From BCD1 sp965230565 (GTDB lineage Bacteria > Bacteroidota > Bacteroidia > Chitinophagales > Saprospiraceae), in contig CBDDLH010000016.1 in assembly GCA_965230565.1 (NCBI GenBank), forward strand, positions 1,922,001-1,986,000: a stretch of DNA of 64,000 nt. Direction: 5' to 3'. Made by a program: the position numbers and the translations under genes. The notes beneath the pieces are model-generated. The model ran no database searches. It was not told the origin of the DNA and was given only the letters and a program-made list of their open reading frames with translations. This document shows positions 7,438-16,892 of this stretch, piece by piece (the stretch's first letter is position 1; every line of letters begins with the position of its first letter).

Positions 7438-10400
7438 ATGCAAGAAAATCCTGCAAAGACAATTAAACCGTATACACAATATTTTGAGGGTACAGCAGCC
7501 GTTTATCGGAATGCTTTACCTCAATTCAATATTGAGCTGGTCGATATCATGAACCTGTCAGGCAATGATGATAATATGGCTTATGAATGCCTTGATCAAC
7601 TATTGCATGCCAAAGCTTTTTCCAGGGCAATTGAGGTCAATTTTGAGGTAGATACCGCACTGAACCACTTGTATTTTGAGGCAAGAAACATTCGAAGGGG
7701 CAAAGGTCATCATATTCTGGGACTTGGTTACCCTTTGCTGATCAGCAAGCAGGAAGATGACCTTATAGCTCTTCCCTTGTTCATCTGGCCGCTTTCCATC
7801 GAGGTCACCAAGAAAAAAGGTGAATGGACGCTGGAATACCCTTCCGAAAGACCCGTAAGACTGAATCCCTATTTCCCTCATTTTATGATGATGAAATTCG
7901 GTATTAATATCGAACCTGATATTCAGCAATATTTTGGAACGGCAATCAATGCAGAAAGACTTGCGGGATTCTGCAATTATCTGGCCAATAACCTGAATTT
8001 TCAAATAAAAAGCCAACAGGTATCGTTGATGCCCTGCCCGGGTACCATCGAATTGGACAGCTACACCGATCAGGATAGCCTTCATTGGTCAGGTATCGTC
8101 GGCAACTTCCCTCATATTCCGCCTCAAAGTAATAGTGAGCGTATCAATGAAATCCTGACACTAGCCCCCCCTGTATTGAATAATCACCATTTCAGCACCA
8201 ATTTGCTGGACCCCTGGCAATCGAGTGCTGCAGCGGGTACAAGGAATAATTTCATAACCCTTGTAGAAGGGGCTCCGGGTACCGGGAAATCCCACCTGCT
8301 TAAACATTTGGCTACCAACGCTCTTGCCAATGGAGGCAAGTGTCTCATTGTTTCTGACCATATTGCCGCTCTCCAATCTATCCAAAAATCGCTGTTATCC
8401 AATCAATTTGGAGACCTGGCTTTCCTTTTGAGAGATGAGGTAAGTGATGAAGTGCTGCTGAGTGAGGTGATTAAAGCCAGAGCAAAAAGTAAACACCCTC
8501 AGGTTGAGGAAATGCCTCAGACATTAAGGGTTTTACTCGACAGATTACAGAGACGAAAAGAAACGCTGGATGCTAAATATTTGGCTAGCCGTAAATCAGT
8601 TTTCGGCGAAAAGGGATTTGCTGAAACACTGGGGTTGTTCCTTGAGTCCAGTCAACTGGAACCAAAGGAATTATTGAACAGTTACCTGGAGGAAAATGAC
8701 TTCAATTTTACGGAAGATGAATTGGAAAATATCCTGAATGCTATCGGGAAAGCTCCGGTGCTCTTTAATGAAGTGGGAACGCTTGATCACCCATTAACAA
8801 TTATTCATTCAGACATCTTTCTTCAATACGAAGAAAAGGACGCCCTGGAATTAATAAAAAGTAAACTATATGGTTTTGGGGAAGAGGCAAATGCTCTGCA
8901 ACACAAGTTCATCAGGCTTCAGAATGAATACTCAGAACGGTTAAAAGAGCACTACAATGAATATTTCCACCGGTTGCGCAATAAGGCATTTGACCTGAAG
9001 GAACAGATCAGCGATTATTTCAGCCATTATGGTGCTGACCTGAGGAAATCGGGAAAGGGCACTTTGAAGTTGTACGGAATTTTCAGCGAAAAATTCAAAA
9101 AAGCCCTGGCTCAAAGAGAGCACATTTTCTCTACTTATGTTGAATTGCAGGACATTTTTTCTGAATTTCAATATTTCGAGCACCGCTTTGAGAAAACAGA
9201 AAAAAATATTGACCTCGTATCTGCCAACCTTGAAAATTTCATCAATCAATTGCAACATTGGTGGCAACTTCAAAATGAATCTACAAAGGATGAATTATTG
9301 CGCCTGACGCACAAAACTGCCCACCCTCACCTCAATTTTGGTGAACCGTTAAAAGCACTTGAAGATGAAATTGAACAGTTTATTGACAGACTTAATGAAT
9401 CCGGTGTATACCAGCTGCCCTTGCAGTGTAATATGCTCACCATCCCCCGGAAGCTGCGATTCCTTGAGGATAAAATGAGCATGATGGAACAAACGCTCTA
9501 TCATCTTAGAGATTTTGGGATCTTTTACCCATGGCAAAGATTTTGGTTCAGTCAAAATACGCTTACCCGTAAGGTAATAAAAGCCCTGGGTCGGGTGAAC
9601 CCCAGCAATTGGGAAGCCGCCTTCAGAAGCTGGTATTTCAACAAAGCCCTTTCCCTGGCATACGACCCGGACCTGCCCAATGAAGATTTTGATCTGGAGG
9701 ATTATTACGAAGGTTTAAAAAAATTAATCGGCCAATTGCCGGCTGAGATTAATAGGATCTGGGGCAAAAAACGACATCAAAAAGCGGAAGATCTAAAAAG
9801 AATAGCAGAGGAAATCACCTCCAAAAATCCTTCCGTTAAGGAAATCTTTCAGTCTTATGCAGAGGAGGTTACCGATTTCTTTCCGGTACTATTGGCAACT
9901 CAAAAAGTAGCTGCCAGCATCACCTCCCGTGAACCCATTTTTGATTATTTATTAATCGATGAAGCACAATCCTCCTACGCAGAAGCCAGCATTTCTCTTT
10001 TCCCGTTGGCGAAAAGAGTCGTGGTATTTACTGATCCCAGAACAGAAAACTCCCTGAATGCTCCTTTACCTAAAGTGTTAAGAGACGCTGGCAAGATTCC
10101 CTATGTACTGAAAAATTATCATGATAACCGCGCGGCAGATCTTTGGAGACCTGAAAATAAATTAGGTATCCAAACTGAAAAAATCAATGGCAGATTTGAT
10201 GAAACCTTAGGAATTAATGCTGCTGAAGCCGACCGAGTAATCCACCTTTTAAACAATATTCGTCCGACCTCCTCCAGGACCTTCCCGGCAGTAGGGATTG
10301 TTTGTCTTTCCAAAAATCAGCGGGATTTTATTGCAGATTATTTACTTCGCATCAAGCAGCGTCGTCAAACGGGCTTTGAAACCATTCAACAACTGGAAAG

Positions 10401-10980
10401 AAACGGATTGGGAGTATTCCATATCAATGAGCTGGACGGTCGCCTTTTTGATCAGGTTATTCTTTCTGTAACTTTTGGTGAAACGGAATCCAAGAAAAAA
10501 CAATTCACCGCAAAGATTCAAGCACTTAATTCACCTGAAGGTATAGCAAGTATGCATAAACTTATGGGTTGCGTAAAAAACGAACTTCAGGTGATTCATT
10601 CCATTCCTGGCGCAACGGTGGAGACTCTCCTTCAAAACTCCGATCAATTGGGTACTTTTTTATTGGCGGGATTGATTAAAAACCAATTGGCTTCTGAAGT
10701 TTTGAAAACAGAAGCAGTCCCTTCCAAATCTTTGGAGGTTTGGAAAGAACAACTGGAAAGATCGCTCCGGGCACAATACCCGGAAGCCGGTTTTAGACAG
10801 GAAAAAGGATTCCTTATCATGAAGGATCCTGACCAGGGAAAAGACAAACTATTACTAACCGATGGCTGTTTCGCTCAGACCCCGGCTACTGACTTTTGTT
10901 GGGAAAACGAACAACGACTTCATTGGGAGAAAATTCTGGGCGTTGAGGTCCTTCCTGTATGGCCAGTTGAATGGCGGTGA
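7438..10980 (+). CDS. diverged SF1 (DUF4011/Upf1-like) helicase-family ATPase
   Basis: A 1,180-residue cytosolic protein. The N-terminal third, with ALPLFIWPLSIEV and the VRLNPYF segment, resembles the DUF4011 region that precedes superfamily 1 helicase domains. Walker A is GAPGTGKS at 278-285 and Walker B is LLIDEAQ with Asp841-Glu842. Between them lies a long helical insert (about residues 370-800) rich in charged residues. After Walker B, the usual GD-x-x-Q motif III is replaced by FTDPRTENS, and the motif V region reads NELDGRLFDQVILSV instead of the usual S/T-x-QGxExDVVILS. I cannot find the usual motif VI arginines. It may be an ATPase that no longer unwinds nucleic acid. Stands alone. 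Confidence 0.7.
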   Translation: MQENPAKTIKPYTQYFEGTAAVYRNALPQFNIELVDIMNLSGNDDNMAYECLDQLLHAKAFSRAIEVNFEVDTALNHLYFEARNIRRGKGHHILGLGYPLLISKQEDDLIALPLFIWPLSIEVTKKKGEWTLEYPSERPVRLNPYFPHFMMMKFGINIEPDIQQYFGTAINAERLAGFCNYLANNLNFQIKSQQVSLMPCPGTIELDSYTDQDSLHWSGIVGNFPHIPPQSNSERINEILTLAPPVLNNHHFSTNLLDPWQSSAAAGTRNNFITLVEGAPGTGKSHLLKHLATNALANGGKCLIVSDHIAALQSIQKSLLSNQFGDLAFLLRDEVSDEVLLSEVIKARAKSKHPQVEEMPQTLRVLLDRLQRRKETLDAKYLASRKSVFGEKGFAETLGLFLESSQLEPKELLNSYLEENDFNFTEDELENILNAIGKAPVLFNEVGTLDHPLTIIHSDIFLQYEEKDALELIKSKLYGFGEEANALQHKFIRLQNEYSERLKEHYNEYFHRLRNKAFDLKEQISDYFSHYGADLRKSGKGTLKLYGIFSEKFKKALAQREHIFSTYVELQDIFSEFQYFEHRFEKTEKNIDLVSANLENFINQLQHWWQLQNESTKDELLRLTHKTAHPHLNFGEPLKALEDEIEQFIDRLNESGVYQLPLQCNMLTIPRKLRFLEDKMSMMEQTLYHLRDFGIFYPWQRFWFSQNTLTRKVIKALGRVNPSNWEAAFRSWYFNKALSLAYDPDLPNEDFDLEDYYEGLKKLIGQLPAEINRIWGKKRHQKAEDLKRIAEEITSKNPSVKEIFQSYAEEVTDFFPVLLATQKVAASITSREPIFDYLLIDEAQSSYAEASISLFPLAKRVVVFTDPRTENSLNAPLPKVLRDAGKIPYVLKNYHDNRAADLWRPENKLGIQTEKINGRFDETLGINAAEADRVIHLLNNIRPTSSRTFPAVGIVCLSKNQRDFIADYLLRIKQRRQTGFETIQQLERNGLGVFHINELDGRLFDQVILSVTFGETESKKKQFTAKIQALNSPEGIASMHKLMGCVKNELQVIHSIPGATVETLLQNSDQLGTFLLAGLIKNQLASEVLKTEAVPSKSLEVWKEQLERSLRAQYPEAGFRQEKGFLIMKDPDQGKDKLLLTDGCFAQTPATDFCWENEQRLHWEKILGVEVLPVWPVEWR

Positions 10981-11086
10981 GATTCATTTTATAATACTGA
11001 GAACGTAGATGTGGTGTTGGCTGTGCATTGAATTGAGGAGCATGGGGCGCTGGGAGGTGGCGCAGAGGGAGGACGTAAAGGGAGGT

Positions 11087-11292
11087 GACGCAGAGGGGAG
11101 ACGCAGAGGGGAGACGCAGAGGGGAGACGCAGAGGGGAGACGCAGAGGGGAGACGCAGAGGGGAGACGCAGAGGGGAGACGCAGAGGGGAGACGCAGAGG
11201 AGAGACGCAGAGGGGAGACGCAGAGGGGAGACGCAGAGGGGAGACGCAGAGGGGAGACGCAGAGGGGAGACGCAGAGGGGAGACGCAGAGGG
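11087..11292. repeat. 13-bp tandem repeat (minisatellite)
   Basis: The unit GACGCAGAGGGGA is repeated without gaps: 15 complete copies from 11087 and a partial sixteenth ending at 11292. Only one substitution is visible (G to A in the eighth copy, near 11200). More degenerate copies precede it from about 11055. Because 13 is not a multiple of 3, every frame stays open across it and gives false low-complexity reading frames on both strands. Confidence 0.97.
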
Positions 11293-11311
11293 CACAGACT
11301 GAAGTCTGTGC
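11292..11311. repeat. perfect short palindrome next to minisatellite
   Basis: GCACAGACT and AGTCTGTGC form a 9-bp perfect stem with a 2-base centre, directly abutting the end of the 13-bp array and 10 bases beyond the stop codon of the amidase gene. It may act as a terminator for that gene or be a dispersed REP-like element. Confidence 0.6.
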
Positions 11312-11321
11312 TACGTGGTGA

Positions 11322-12524
11322 TTATTTGATGAGCCCTTCATAAAACCAGTCTGCCAAATACTGCCGATTGGACCGCTCTACAATACGTTGCTGATCAAAA
11401 GTATTGCGGATATTAGCCAATTCAATATAAACCGAAACAGGTAATAACTCCCTCAACATGTGCAGATCACGACTGCTGATGGTCCCATAATATTGGCCGC
11501 CATTACGGTATTTTTTGTATTTCTGTTTTATTGTTTTATGCATATTGGCAGCCAGTTTTTTGCCCTCTGAATTCCCGCTTTTGTAATAAAAGAAAAGATC
11601 AGTCCGCTCCCTTTTGCTCCTGGAATCCACATGGATCATTAATGCCCGCTGGAAAGTTACCCCTTGCTTGCGATGTTTCTCATACAATTCATTGATGACA
11701 TCAGAACGTTGGAAAAGACGAGTCTTCTGCGAACGGTTCATTTTTATATCTCCCCAAAGCACCTCATCCGTATCACATTTCAGGTATTTTTCATCACGTA
11801 TACCATCGTTTGGGTCTCTGAGGATCATGTAGGCGGTTGCTCCATTAGCTATCAGATGCCGGCATAATCTTAATGCTACATCATAAGCATATTCATCTTC
11901 GCAAAGGGAGTGGTTCCCTCTTTTACCCATTGCACCAGGGTCAGGGCCGCCATGGCCACTTACAATATAATATACCCTGCCTTTCAGCTTGTTGCTCTTT
12001 AATGGCGTATAAGCATATTTATCCCCAAATATGGGAAATTTACGGTTGCCGGCCGCAGCCGTTGACAACTCAGGCTCTTCTATTTCTTCACTTTTAGGTG
12101 CGGGGATATTCAGATTAGCAGAAGGACAATTCAACATATGATAAGGTACCCAAAGAATTTTGTCCTTTTTAAAACTGTCATCTCTTAATCGCTCCTCAAG
12201 CATTCTTTCATTAAAATCCTGAATTTGTATAGCAAGGTCCCAATCATCCCTTCCTATACTGGAACGTATGGTTTTACCATTAAAGGAATAGATCAGAATA
12301 GGCAGGTAATAAGACTGACCGACTTTCAGGGCAGCATTTTTTTTGAGTTTATTCAGATCATAGAATCGTTCAAAATTACAGGAATGCTTATCCAATTCGT
12401 ATCGACGTAACAAGGAATAAATTCCGTCGCCAGGCAAAGCTTTCGTTTGGAAATACTTTGCATCATCAGCTAGCAATAGAGCTGGAAAAAGGAGAAGAAA
12501 AAGCTGTAAGATCAATCGGTTCAT
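11322..12524 (-). CDS. N-acetylmuramoyl-L-alanine amidase (Amidase_3) with LysM-like domain
   Basis: A 400-residue exported enzyme that cuts the amide bond between muramic acid and the peptide stem of peptidoglycan. Signal peptide about residues 1-19 (ends LLLAD). Residues 30-80 resemble a LysM module (PGDGIYSLLRRY ... ALKVGQSYYLP), followed by a linker with Glu/Pro. The catalytic domain starts near residue 183: VSGHGGPDPGA carries the first zinc His, CEDEYAYDVALRL the Glu, MIHVDS the second His, and VYIELANIRN the catalytic Glu. The first motif has SGHGG in place of the usual DAGHGG. The gene ends beside the minisatellite. Confidence 0.88.
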   Translation of the reverse strand: MNRLILQLFLLLFPALLLADDAKYFQTKALPGDGIYSLLRRYELDKHSCNFERFYDLNKLKKNAALKVGQSYYLPILIYSFNGKTIRSSIGRDDWDLAIQIQDFNERMLEERLRDDSFKKDKILWVPYHMLNCPSANLNIPAPKSEEIEEPELSTAAAGNRKFPIFGDKYAYTPLKSNKLKGRVYYIVSGHGGPDPGAMGKRGNHSLCEDEYAYDVALRLCRHLIANGATAYMILRDPNDGIRDEKYLKCDTDEVLWGDIKMNRSQKTRLFQRSDVINELYEKHRKQGVTFQRALMIHVDSRSKRERTDLFFYYKSGNSEGKKLAANMHKTIKQKYKKYRNGGQYYGTISSRDLHMLRELLPVSVYIELANIRNTFDQQRIVERSNRQYLADWFYEGLIK

Positions 12525-12622
12525 TAAAAAAGGTACTTTTGGTTCCTCAAAACTACAAAAATCTGTTGACTGAAACCCCGGTATGGAAACAGTGCATCTC
12601 CTTAGGTACCGTCAACTGGAGT

Positions 12623-13804
12623 TTATTTATCAGGTTCGGGCCGGGTAGTTGCCATTTCAGTCCAACCATAAGCATTGACCATTTTGTAATAGAGATCTGT
12701 ATTGTCATAAACCCCTGCAAAATCTTCTGCTCCCGGGCCATAGGCAAAAACAGGAACCATTGTAGCTGTATGCCCGTTAGAGGTAAAAGCCGTTTTCAAA
12801 TAATTGATACGTGACCCTTTATTTACACTAAAACCACCACTCTCATGGTCTGCGGTGACAATTACCAAAGTATTACCATCTTTCCTGGCATAATCAAGCA
12901 CCATGTCTATGACCCTGTCAAAATCAACGGTTTCCTCAATCATTCTATTTCCCTTCTTCGCATGGCCGGCCCAATCGATCTGCGACCCTTCCACCATAAG
13001 GAAATATCCTTCTTGACTTTGATTTTTAAGGGTTAACATGGCTATTTCGGTAGCTTCCCGAAGATACGTCCTGCCTTCAAAATAGTAATCAGGATCTTCC
13101 CAGGCTGAGAAATAGGCCACCTTCTTTTTACCATTTGTCTTAGTTCTTAACCAATCGATCGTTTTATAAGAAAAATCAGAAACAGAGTACCCTTTGTCTC
13201 TCAATTCCTGCAGCAAATCTCTGTCATCGCGTTCTCTGTCGACAAAATGTTTTTGGCCTCCTCCAACAAAGAAGTCTACTTCTTCTTCAACCAGGTCAGC
13301 AGCTATTCTTTCATATAAATAACGTAAGGGCTGGTGAGCATAAAAAACTGCAGGAGTAGCATGAACAATGGAAGAGGTTACCACTAACCCTGTTGCCAGG
13401 CCGCGGTCATTTGCTTCTTCAAGTATGGTTTTGCAGGCAACGGAGTCTGCATCGATACCCACACAATGATTACAGGATTTCACCCCACAGCCAATAGCTG
13501 TTCCAGAGGCAGCAGAATCCGTTACAAGATCCGTCGCCGAATGTGTGGTCATCAATCCGATGGTATTGAATTTTTCAAGTGCCAGTCTGTTGTTATTACC
13601 GTACATGGCAGCGGTGATCTGGCTCATTCCCATACCATCCCCTATCATGAGGATAATATTTTTGGGTTTATCTGTAAAATGCTCTGTTGGAACAGTAACC
13701 TCCACAGCTTCCTGAACCACCGGAGTACAGGAAATGAAAAAAATTATCAAAAAAATGCAACCATTTAAAAATTGATTCGTCATTACTATCAAACGCTTAG
13801 ACAT
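12623..13804 (-). CDS. alkaline phosphatase, lipoprotein
   Basis: A 393-residue member of the classical alkaline phosphatase family, which hydrolyses phosphomonoesters outside the cytoplasm. Lipobox Cys26 (IFFISC) suggests anchoring in a membrane. The metal ligand Asp56 (MIGDGMG), the nucleophile Ser97 in VTDSAASGTA, and the later VTADHESGGF and FTSNGHTATMVPVFAYG metal-binding blocks are all present. The start at 13804 (MSKRLIVM) supplies the positive charges of the signal sequence; ATG at 13783 is the alternative and lacks them. No Pho-box or neighbouring phosphate genes are seen. Confidence 0.92.
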   Translation of the reverse strand: MSKRLIVMTNQFLNGCIFLIIFFISCTPVVQEAVEVTVPTEHFTDKPKNIILMIGDGMGMSQITAAMYGNNNRLALEKFNTIGLMTTHSATDLVTDSAASGTAIGCGVKSCNHCVGIDADSVACKTILEEANDRGLATGLVVTSSIVHATPAVFYAHQPLRYLYERIAADLVEEEVDFFVGGGQKHFVDRERDDRDLLQELRDKGYSVSDFSYKTIDWLRTKTNGKKKVAYFSAWEDPDYYFEGRTYLREATEIAMLTLKNQSQEGYFLMVEGSQIDWAGHAKKGNRMIEETVDFDRVIDMVLDYARKDGNTLVIVTADHESGGFSVNKGSRINYLKTAFTSNGHTATMVPVFAYGPGAEDFAGVYDNTDLYYKMVNAYGWTEMATTRPEPDK

Positions 13805-13953
13805 TAATATCTACTTTATCTGCTTTTATAAAACGACCAACTGACTTTTACCTCCCACTAATACAAAGGACAAGTATTAAAACTCTTTTCAAAATTTAAT
13901 ATTGAATTAACATATTCAGTGTGCCAATACTGGAATTTTGTTTTGAATCTACG

Positions 13954-13961
13954 TATTTTTG
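13954..13961 (+). promoter_or_regulatory. candidate -7 element before the CotH-like gene
   Basis: TATTTTTG is a full TAnnTTTG match, 121 bases before the ATG at 14082. A TGG rather than TTG is present at the best spacing (13931-13933). Confidence 0.35.
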
Positions 13962-14081
13962 TAGTCTAAAAATCATCTTTATTTAGTTGGCCGATGAAAA
14001 CCTATCGTAAATCTAAAAAAAGTGATGGAAAATCCAGTATATCCTCAATTTTGAGATAAACAAAAAATTAAAACCTTAAAA

Positions 14082-15314
14082 ATGACAACCCGACACAATT
14101 CTCTTACTTACAATCAAGAGGATTATAATTTGAAAAAGAGTTTTTTAACTACACCTTCAAATGGTTTTACTAAAAGAACCATTATCCTTTTGGTTGCTTT
14201 GTTCTTAATGCTTAGTACTTTGCCAATGATGGCAAGTGCCTCAACTATTGCAAATACCCCTTTACCTTTTACGGCAATTGAATCTACTGCTGTTGATAAT
14301 AATCAAAGGAGTTTCTTTGATGCTATTTCAGCTGATAATATTATTAACGTTACCATCGAAACCAATATTACTGAGCTTGTTGAAAACAGAAAGCAGGACA
14401 AATACATGCCAGCAACAATGAAGTGGCAGGATAATACAGGAACTTGGAATACTTATGAAGTAGGTGTGAAGCCTCGTGGTAAATTCCGTCGTCGTATTTG
14501 TGATTTTCCTCCTTTGAAGATCAAACTGTCAAAAAATGATCTTAAAGAATCTGGTTTTGCTAGTTATAACAAGCTGAAACTGGTTACCCATTGCGTAGAA
14601 GACAAAGTAGAAGGAAATAGCAACCTTATTAAAGAATATCTCGCTTATAAGCTTTACAATGAGTTAAATGCCAACAGTTTCAGAGTACAATTAATTAAAA
14701 TCACTTATGTGGACAATGTAGGTGAATATGGTGAAGAAACACGGTATGGTTTTATCATTGAAAGTAAAAAGGAACTTGCTGAAAGATTAGGAGGAGTTGA
14801 ATGTGAAGATTGCTACAACCCTTCTCCTGAAGTGCTTTCCGGAAAAGACTTGGGTATCACCGCGATTTTCCAGTACATGATCGGAAATGCGGATTGGGAC
14901 ATTCCAATGGTAAAAAACCTTGCATTGGTAAAATTGAACGAAGGGAAAATGATCCCTGTACCTTACGATTTTGACTTCGCAGGATTGGTTAGTACTGATT
15001 ATGCTATTCCTAATCCTAATTATGGATTGACTTCCATTAAAGACAGAGTTTATCTGGGAACAGAAATGAATAATAACCAGATGAGGACTTTGTTGGAGTA
15101 TTTCGTTGACAAGAAAAAAGACCTGGAACGTATTGTCAAAGACCTTAAACCACTAAAGTTTGGTGACAGGCAAGAAGTTTTGGGTTACCTTAATGAATTT
15201 TACAGCCAGGCTGATTTATTGCTTTCAACCAAAGGAGTAAACATTTACGAAGCTTTGAAAAACGCGCATACACAAAGTGTTTATCTACTTGAAAGTCAGC
15301 CACTGGGTAAATAA
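14082..15314 (+). CDS. exported CotH-kinase-like protein
   Basis: A 410-residue protein with an unusually long N-region before the hydrophobic signal segment (residues about 31-53, TIILLVALFLMLSTLPMMASAS). The mature part fits the CotH protein-kinase-like superfamily: GVKPRGKFRRRICDFPPLKIKL, LKLVTHC, LIKEYLAYKLYNEL, YGFIIESKKELAERLG, and MIGNADWD followed by PVPYDFDFAGLV, the last being the likely metal-binding Asp pair. Whether it phosphorylates a protein outside the cytoplasm is unknown. Single gene with its own terminator. Confidence 0.7.
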   Translation: MTTRHNSLTYNQEDYNLKKSFLTTPSNGFTKRTIILLVALFLMLSTLPMMASASTIANTPLPFTAIESTAVDNNQRSFFDAISADNIINVTIETNITELVENRKQDKYMPATMKWQDNTGTWNTYEVGVKPRGKFRRRICDFPPLKIKLSKNDLKESGFASYNKLKLVTHCVEDKVEGNSNLIKEYLAYKLYNELNANSFRVQLIKITYVDNVGEYGEETRYGFIIESKKELAERLGGVECEDCYNPSPEVLSGKDLGITAIFQYMIGNADWDIPMVKNLALVKLNEGKMIPVPYDFDFAGLVSTDYAIPNPNYGLTSIKDRVYLGTEMNNNQMRTLLEYFVDKKKDLERIVKDLKPLKFGDRQEVLGYLNEFYSQADLLLSTKGVNIYEALKNAHTQSVYLLESQPLGK

Positions 15315-15354
15315 AGCGTTCTCGCAATAAATAAGATCCGAATAAAACGTCACG

Positions 15355-15390
15355 CCGCAAGGTTTCCTTTACAGGGCCTTGCGGTTTTTT
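15355..15390 (+). terminator. intrinsic terminator
   Basis: An 8-bp GC-rich stem CCGCAAGG/CCTTGCGG (15355-15362 with 15377-15384) with a 14-base loop, followed by six T. Terminates the CotH-like gene. Confidence 0.85.
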
Positions 15391-15519
15391 ATTTATATCC
15401 AAGTCTATCGTTTTAAAGTAAAAACACCTGAATAAAACCAAAAATGCTGTCTTTTTCCCAACCAATACTGTTAAAACACCAGTCTTTGTTCTCAAAAAAC
15501 GTTAAGGAATTTTAATTTT

Positions 15520-15550
15520 TTGAAATTCCATAAAAAGTATTTTAATTTAG
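15520..15550 (+). promoter_or_regulatory. candidate promoter of cytochrome c peroxidase gene
   Basis: TTG at 15520-15522, then 20 bases, then TAATTTAG (15543-15550), one mismatch from TAnnTTTG. It lies 43 bases before the ATG at 15593. Confidence 0.5.
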
Positions 15551-15592
15551 ATTTCTGTTTTTACCCTATTAATATTTCAAAACTAGACTAAA

Positions 15593-16750
15593 ATGAAGAA
15601 TTTAAAGCTACTCTCTGCTCTCTTCCTAATGCTGGCTTTCTTAACCTCATGCCTTGAAGACAAAGAAGAATTAACCGTCCTCAACTATACCGATGAGGAA
15701 TTTGCCACATTAGAAGCTACATTAGACTTACCAAGCACCCGTGACAGCTATGGCGTTGATTTTCCGGACCACCTTTCCAGAAGAGGTGTTTTCCCTCCTT
15801 TTGTCAATGATGCCAAAGCTACCTTAGGCCGTGTGCTTTTTTACGATAAAAAACTGTCCAAAAACAATACCATTTCCTGTGCTTCATGCCATAAACAGGA
15901 CCATGCTTTTGCCGATGACAAAGCATTCAGTGAAGGATTTAACGGCGGCCAGACAGCGAGAAATTCCCTGTCTCTTGCAGCTGTCGTCAATTTCCCGACC
16001 TATTATGGAGGAGGTTCGACCTTTGTCCGCCCACGATTCATGTGGGACGAACGTGCTGAAACTGTTTTGGAACAAAGTACCATGACGATCCAGGATGATA
16101 TCGAAATGGGCATGGAAATGCATGAATTGTCTGCCAAACTTGGAGAGCTGGATTATTACCAGGTACTTTTCAAAAAAGCTTATGGCGACAGTTATGTTTC
16201 TCAGGAGCGTATCCTTGATGCCATTCAGGAATTCATCAATTCTTTCGTTTCTGCAGATTCAAAATTCGACAGCGGACTCGATATGGTCAGTGATGCTTCT
16301 ATGACCTTCAGCAACTACACGGATGCTGAGAACCGGGGCAAACAGCTCTATATGCAAAACTGTGCAACTTGCCACAGTACAGACCTTTCTATTCCGGTTG
16401 AAAGATATGCGAATAACGGCCTTGATACCGACAATGCTGATCCGGGAATTGGAGGAATTAACGGCAACTCCGAAGATATTGGAAAATTCAAAGTGCCACC
16501 TTTGAGGAATATAGAATTTTCAGCCCCTTATATGCATGATGGGAGATTTGCTACATTGGAAGAGGTAGTGGATCATTACAGCCAAAACATTCAGGACAAT
16601 CCAAACCTGGATTCCAGACTGAAAAGCGCCGGCCAGCCTATGCAAATGAATTTCACCGAACAAGACAAGCAGGACCTCATTGCCTTTTTGAAAACCCTTA
16701 CGGATAACACCTTGCTCCAGGCTGAGCGATTCTCAGATCCGTTTAAGTAA
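15593..16750 (+). CDS. di-haem cytochrome c peroxidase, lipoprotein
   Basis: A 385-residue member of the bacterial cytochrome c peroxidase/MauG family. The lipobox Cys20 (AFLTSC) suggests membrane anchoring in the periplasm. Two c-type haem sites are present: CASCH at 96-100 and CATCH at 257-261. KVPPLRNIEFSAPYMHDGRFATLEEVVDHY near the C-terminus is the second-domain signature including the distal Met region. The family usually reduces hydrogen peroxide with electrons from small cytochromes. Haem attachment would depend on a cytochrome c assembly system such as the CcsBA protein encoded at 32.9-36.0 kb. It stands alone. Confidence 0.9.
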   Translation: MKNLKLLSALFLMLAFLTSCLEDKEELTVLNYTDEEFATLEATLDLPSTRDSYGVDFPDHLSRRGVFPPFVNDAKATLGRVLFYDKKLSKNNTISCASCHKQDHAFADDKAFSEGFNGGQTARNSLSLAAVVNFPTYYGGGSTFVRPRFMWDERAETVLEQSTMTIQDDIEMGMEMHELSAKLGELDYYQVLFKKAYGDSYVSQERILDAIQEFINSFVSADSKFDSGLDMVSDASMTFSNYTDAENRGKQLYMQNCATCHSTDLSIPVERYANNGLDTDNADPGIGGINGNSEDIGKFKVPPLRNIEFSAPYMHDGRFATLEEVVDHYSQNIQDNPNLDSRLKSAGQPMQMNFTEQDKQDLIAFLKTLTDNTLLQAERFSDPFK

Positions 16751-16781
16751 TAGAATAATAAAATCACTTTAACTTTGAACC

Positions 16782-16820
16782 ATCCCGAATTTTTGCTTTG
16801 GCCAAAATTCGGGATTTTTT
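16782..16820 (+). terminator. intrinsic terminator (repeated hairpin, copy 1)
   Basis: ATCCCGAATTTT and AAAATTCGGGAT form a 12-bp stem followed by T's, ending the peroxidase gene. The same hairpin with the same flanking GAACC recurs at 22261-22316. Confidence 0.85.
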
Positions 16821-16892
16821 ATTATAGTTTGTTTATGAATCGATTGTATGATTACGTGGACAAGTTAAGAATCTTATTTCGACTTTGGTTTT

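Noticed and set aside
10984..11341. Long open frames on both strands encoding period-13 low-complexity proteins
   Set aside because: They are produced by the 13-bp minisatellite, which keeps all frames open; no start signals or conserved protein features.
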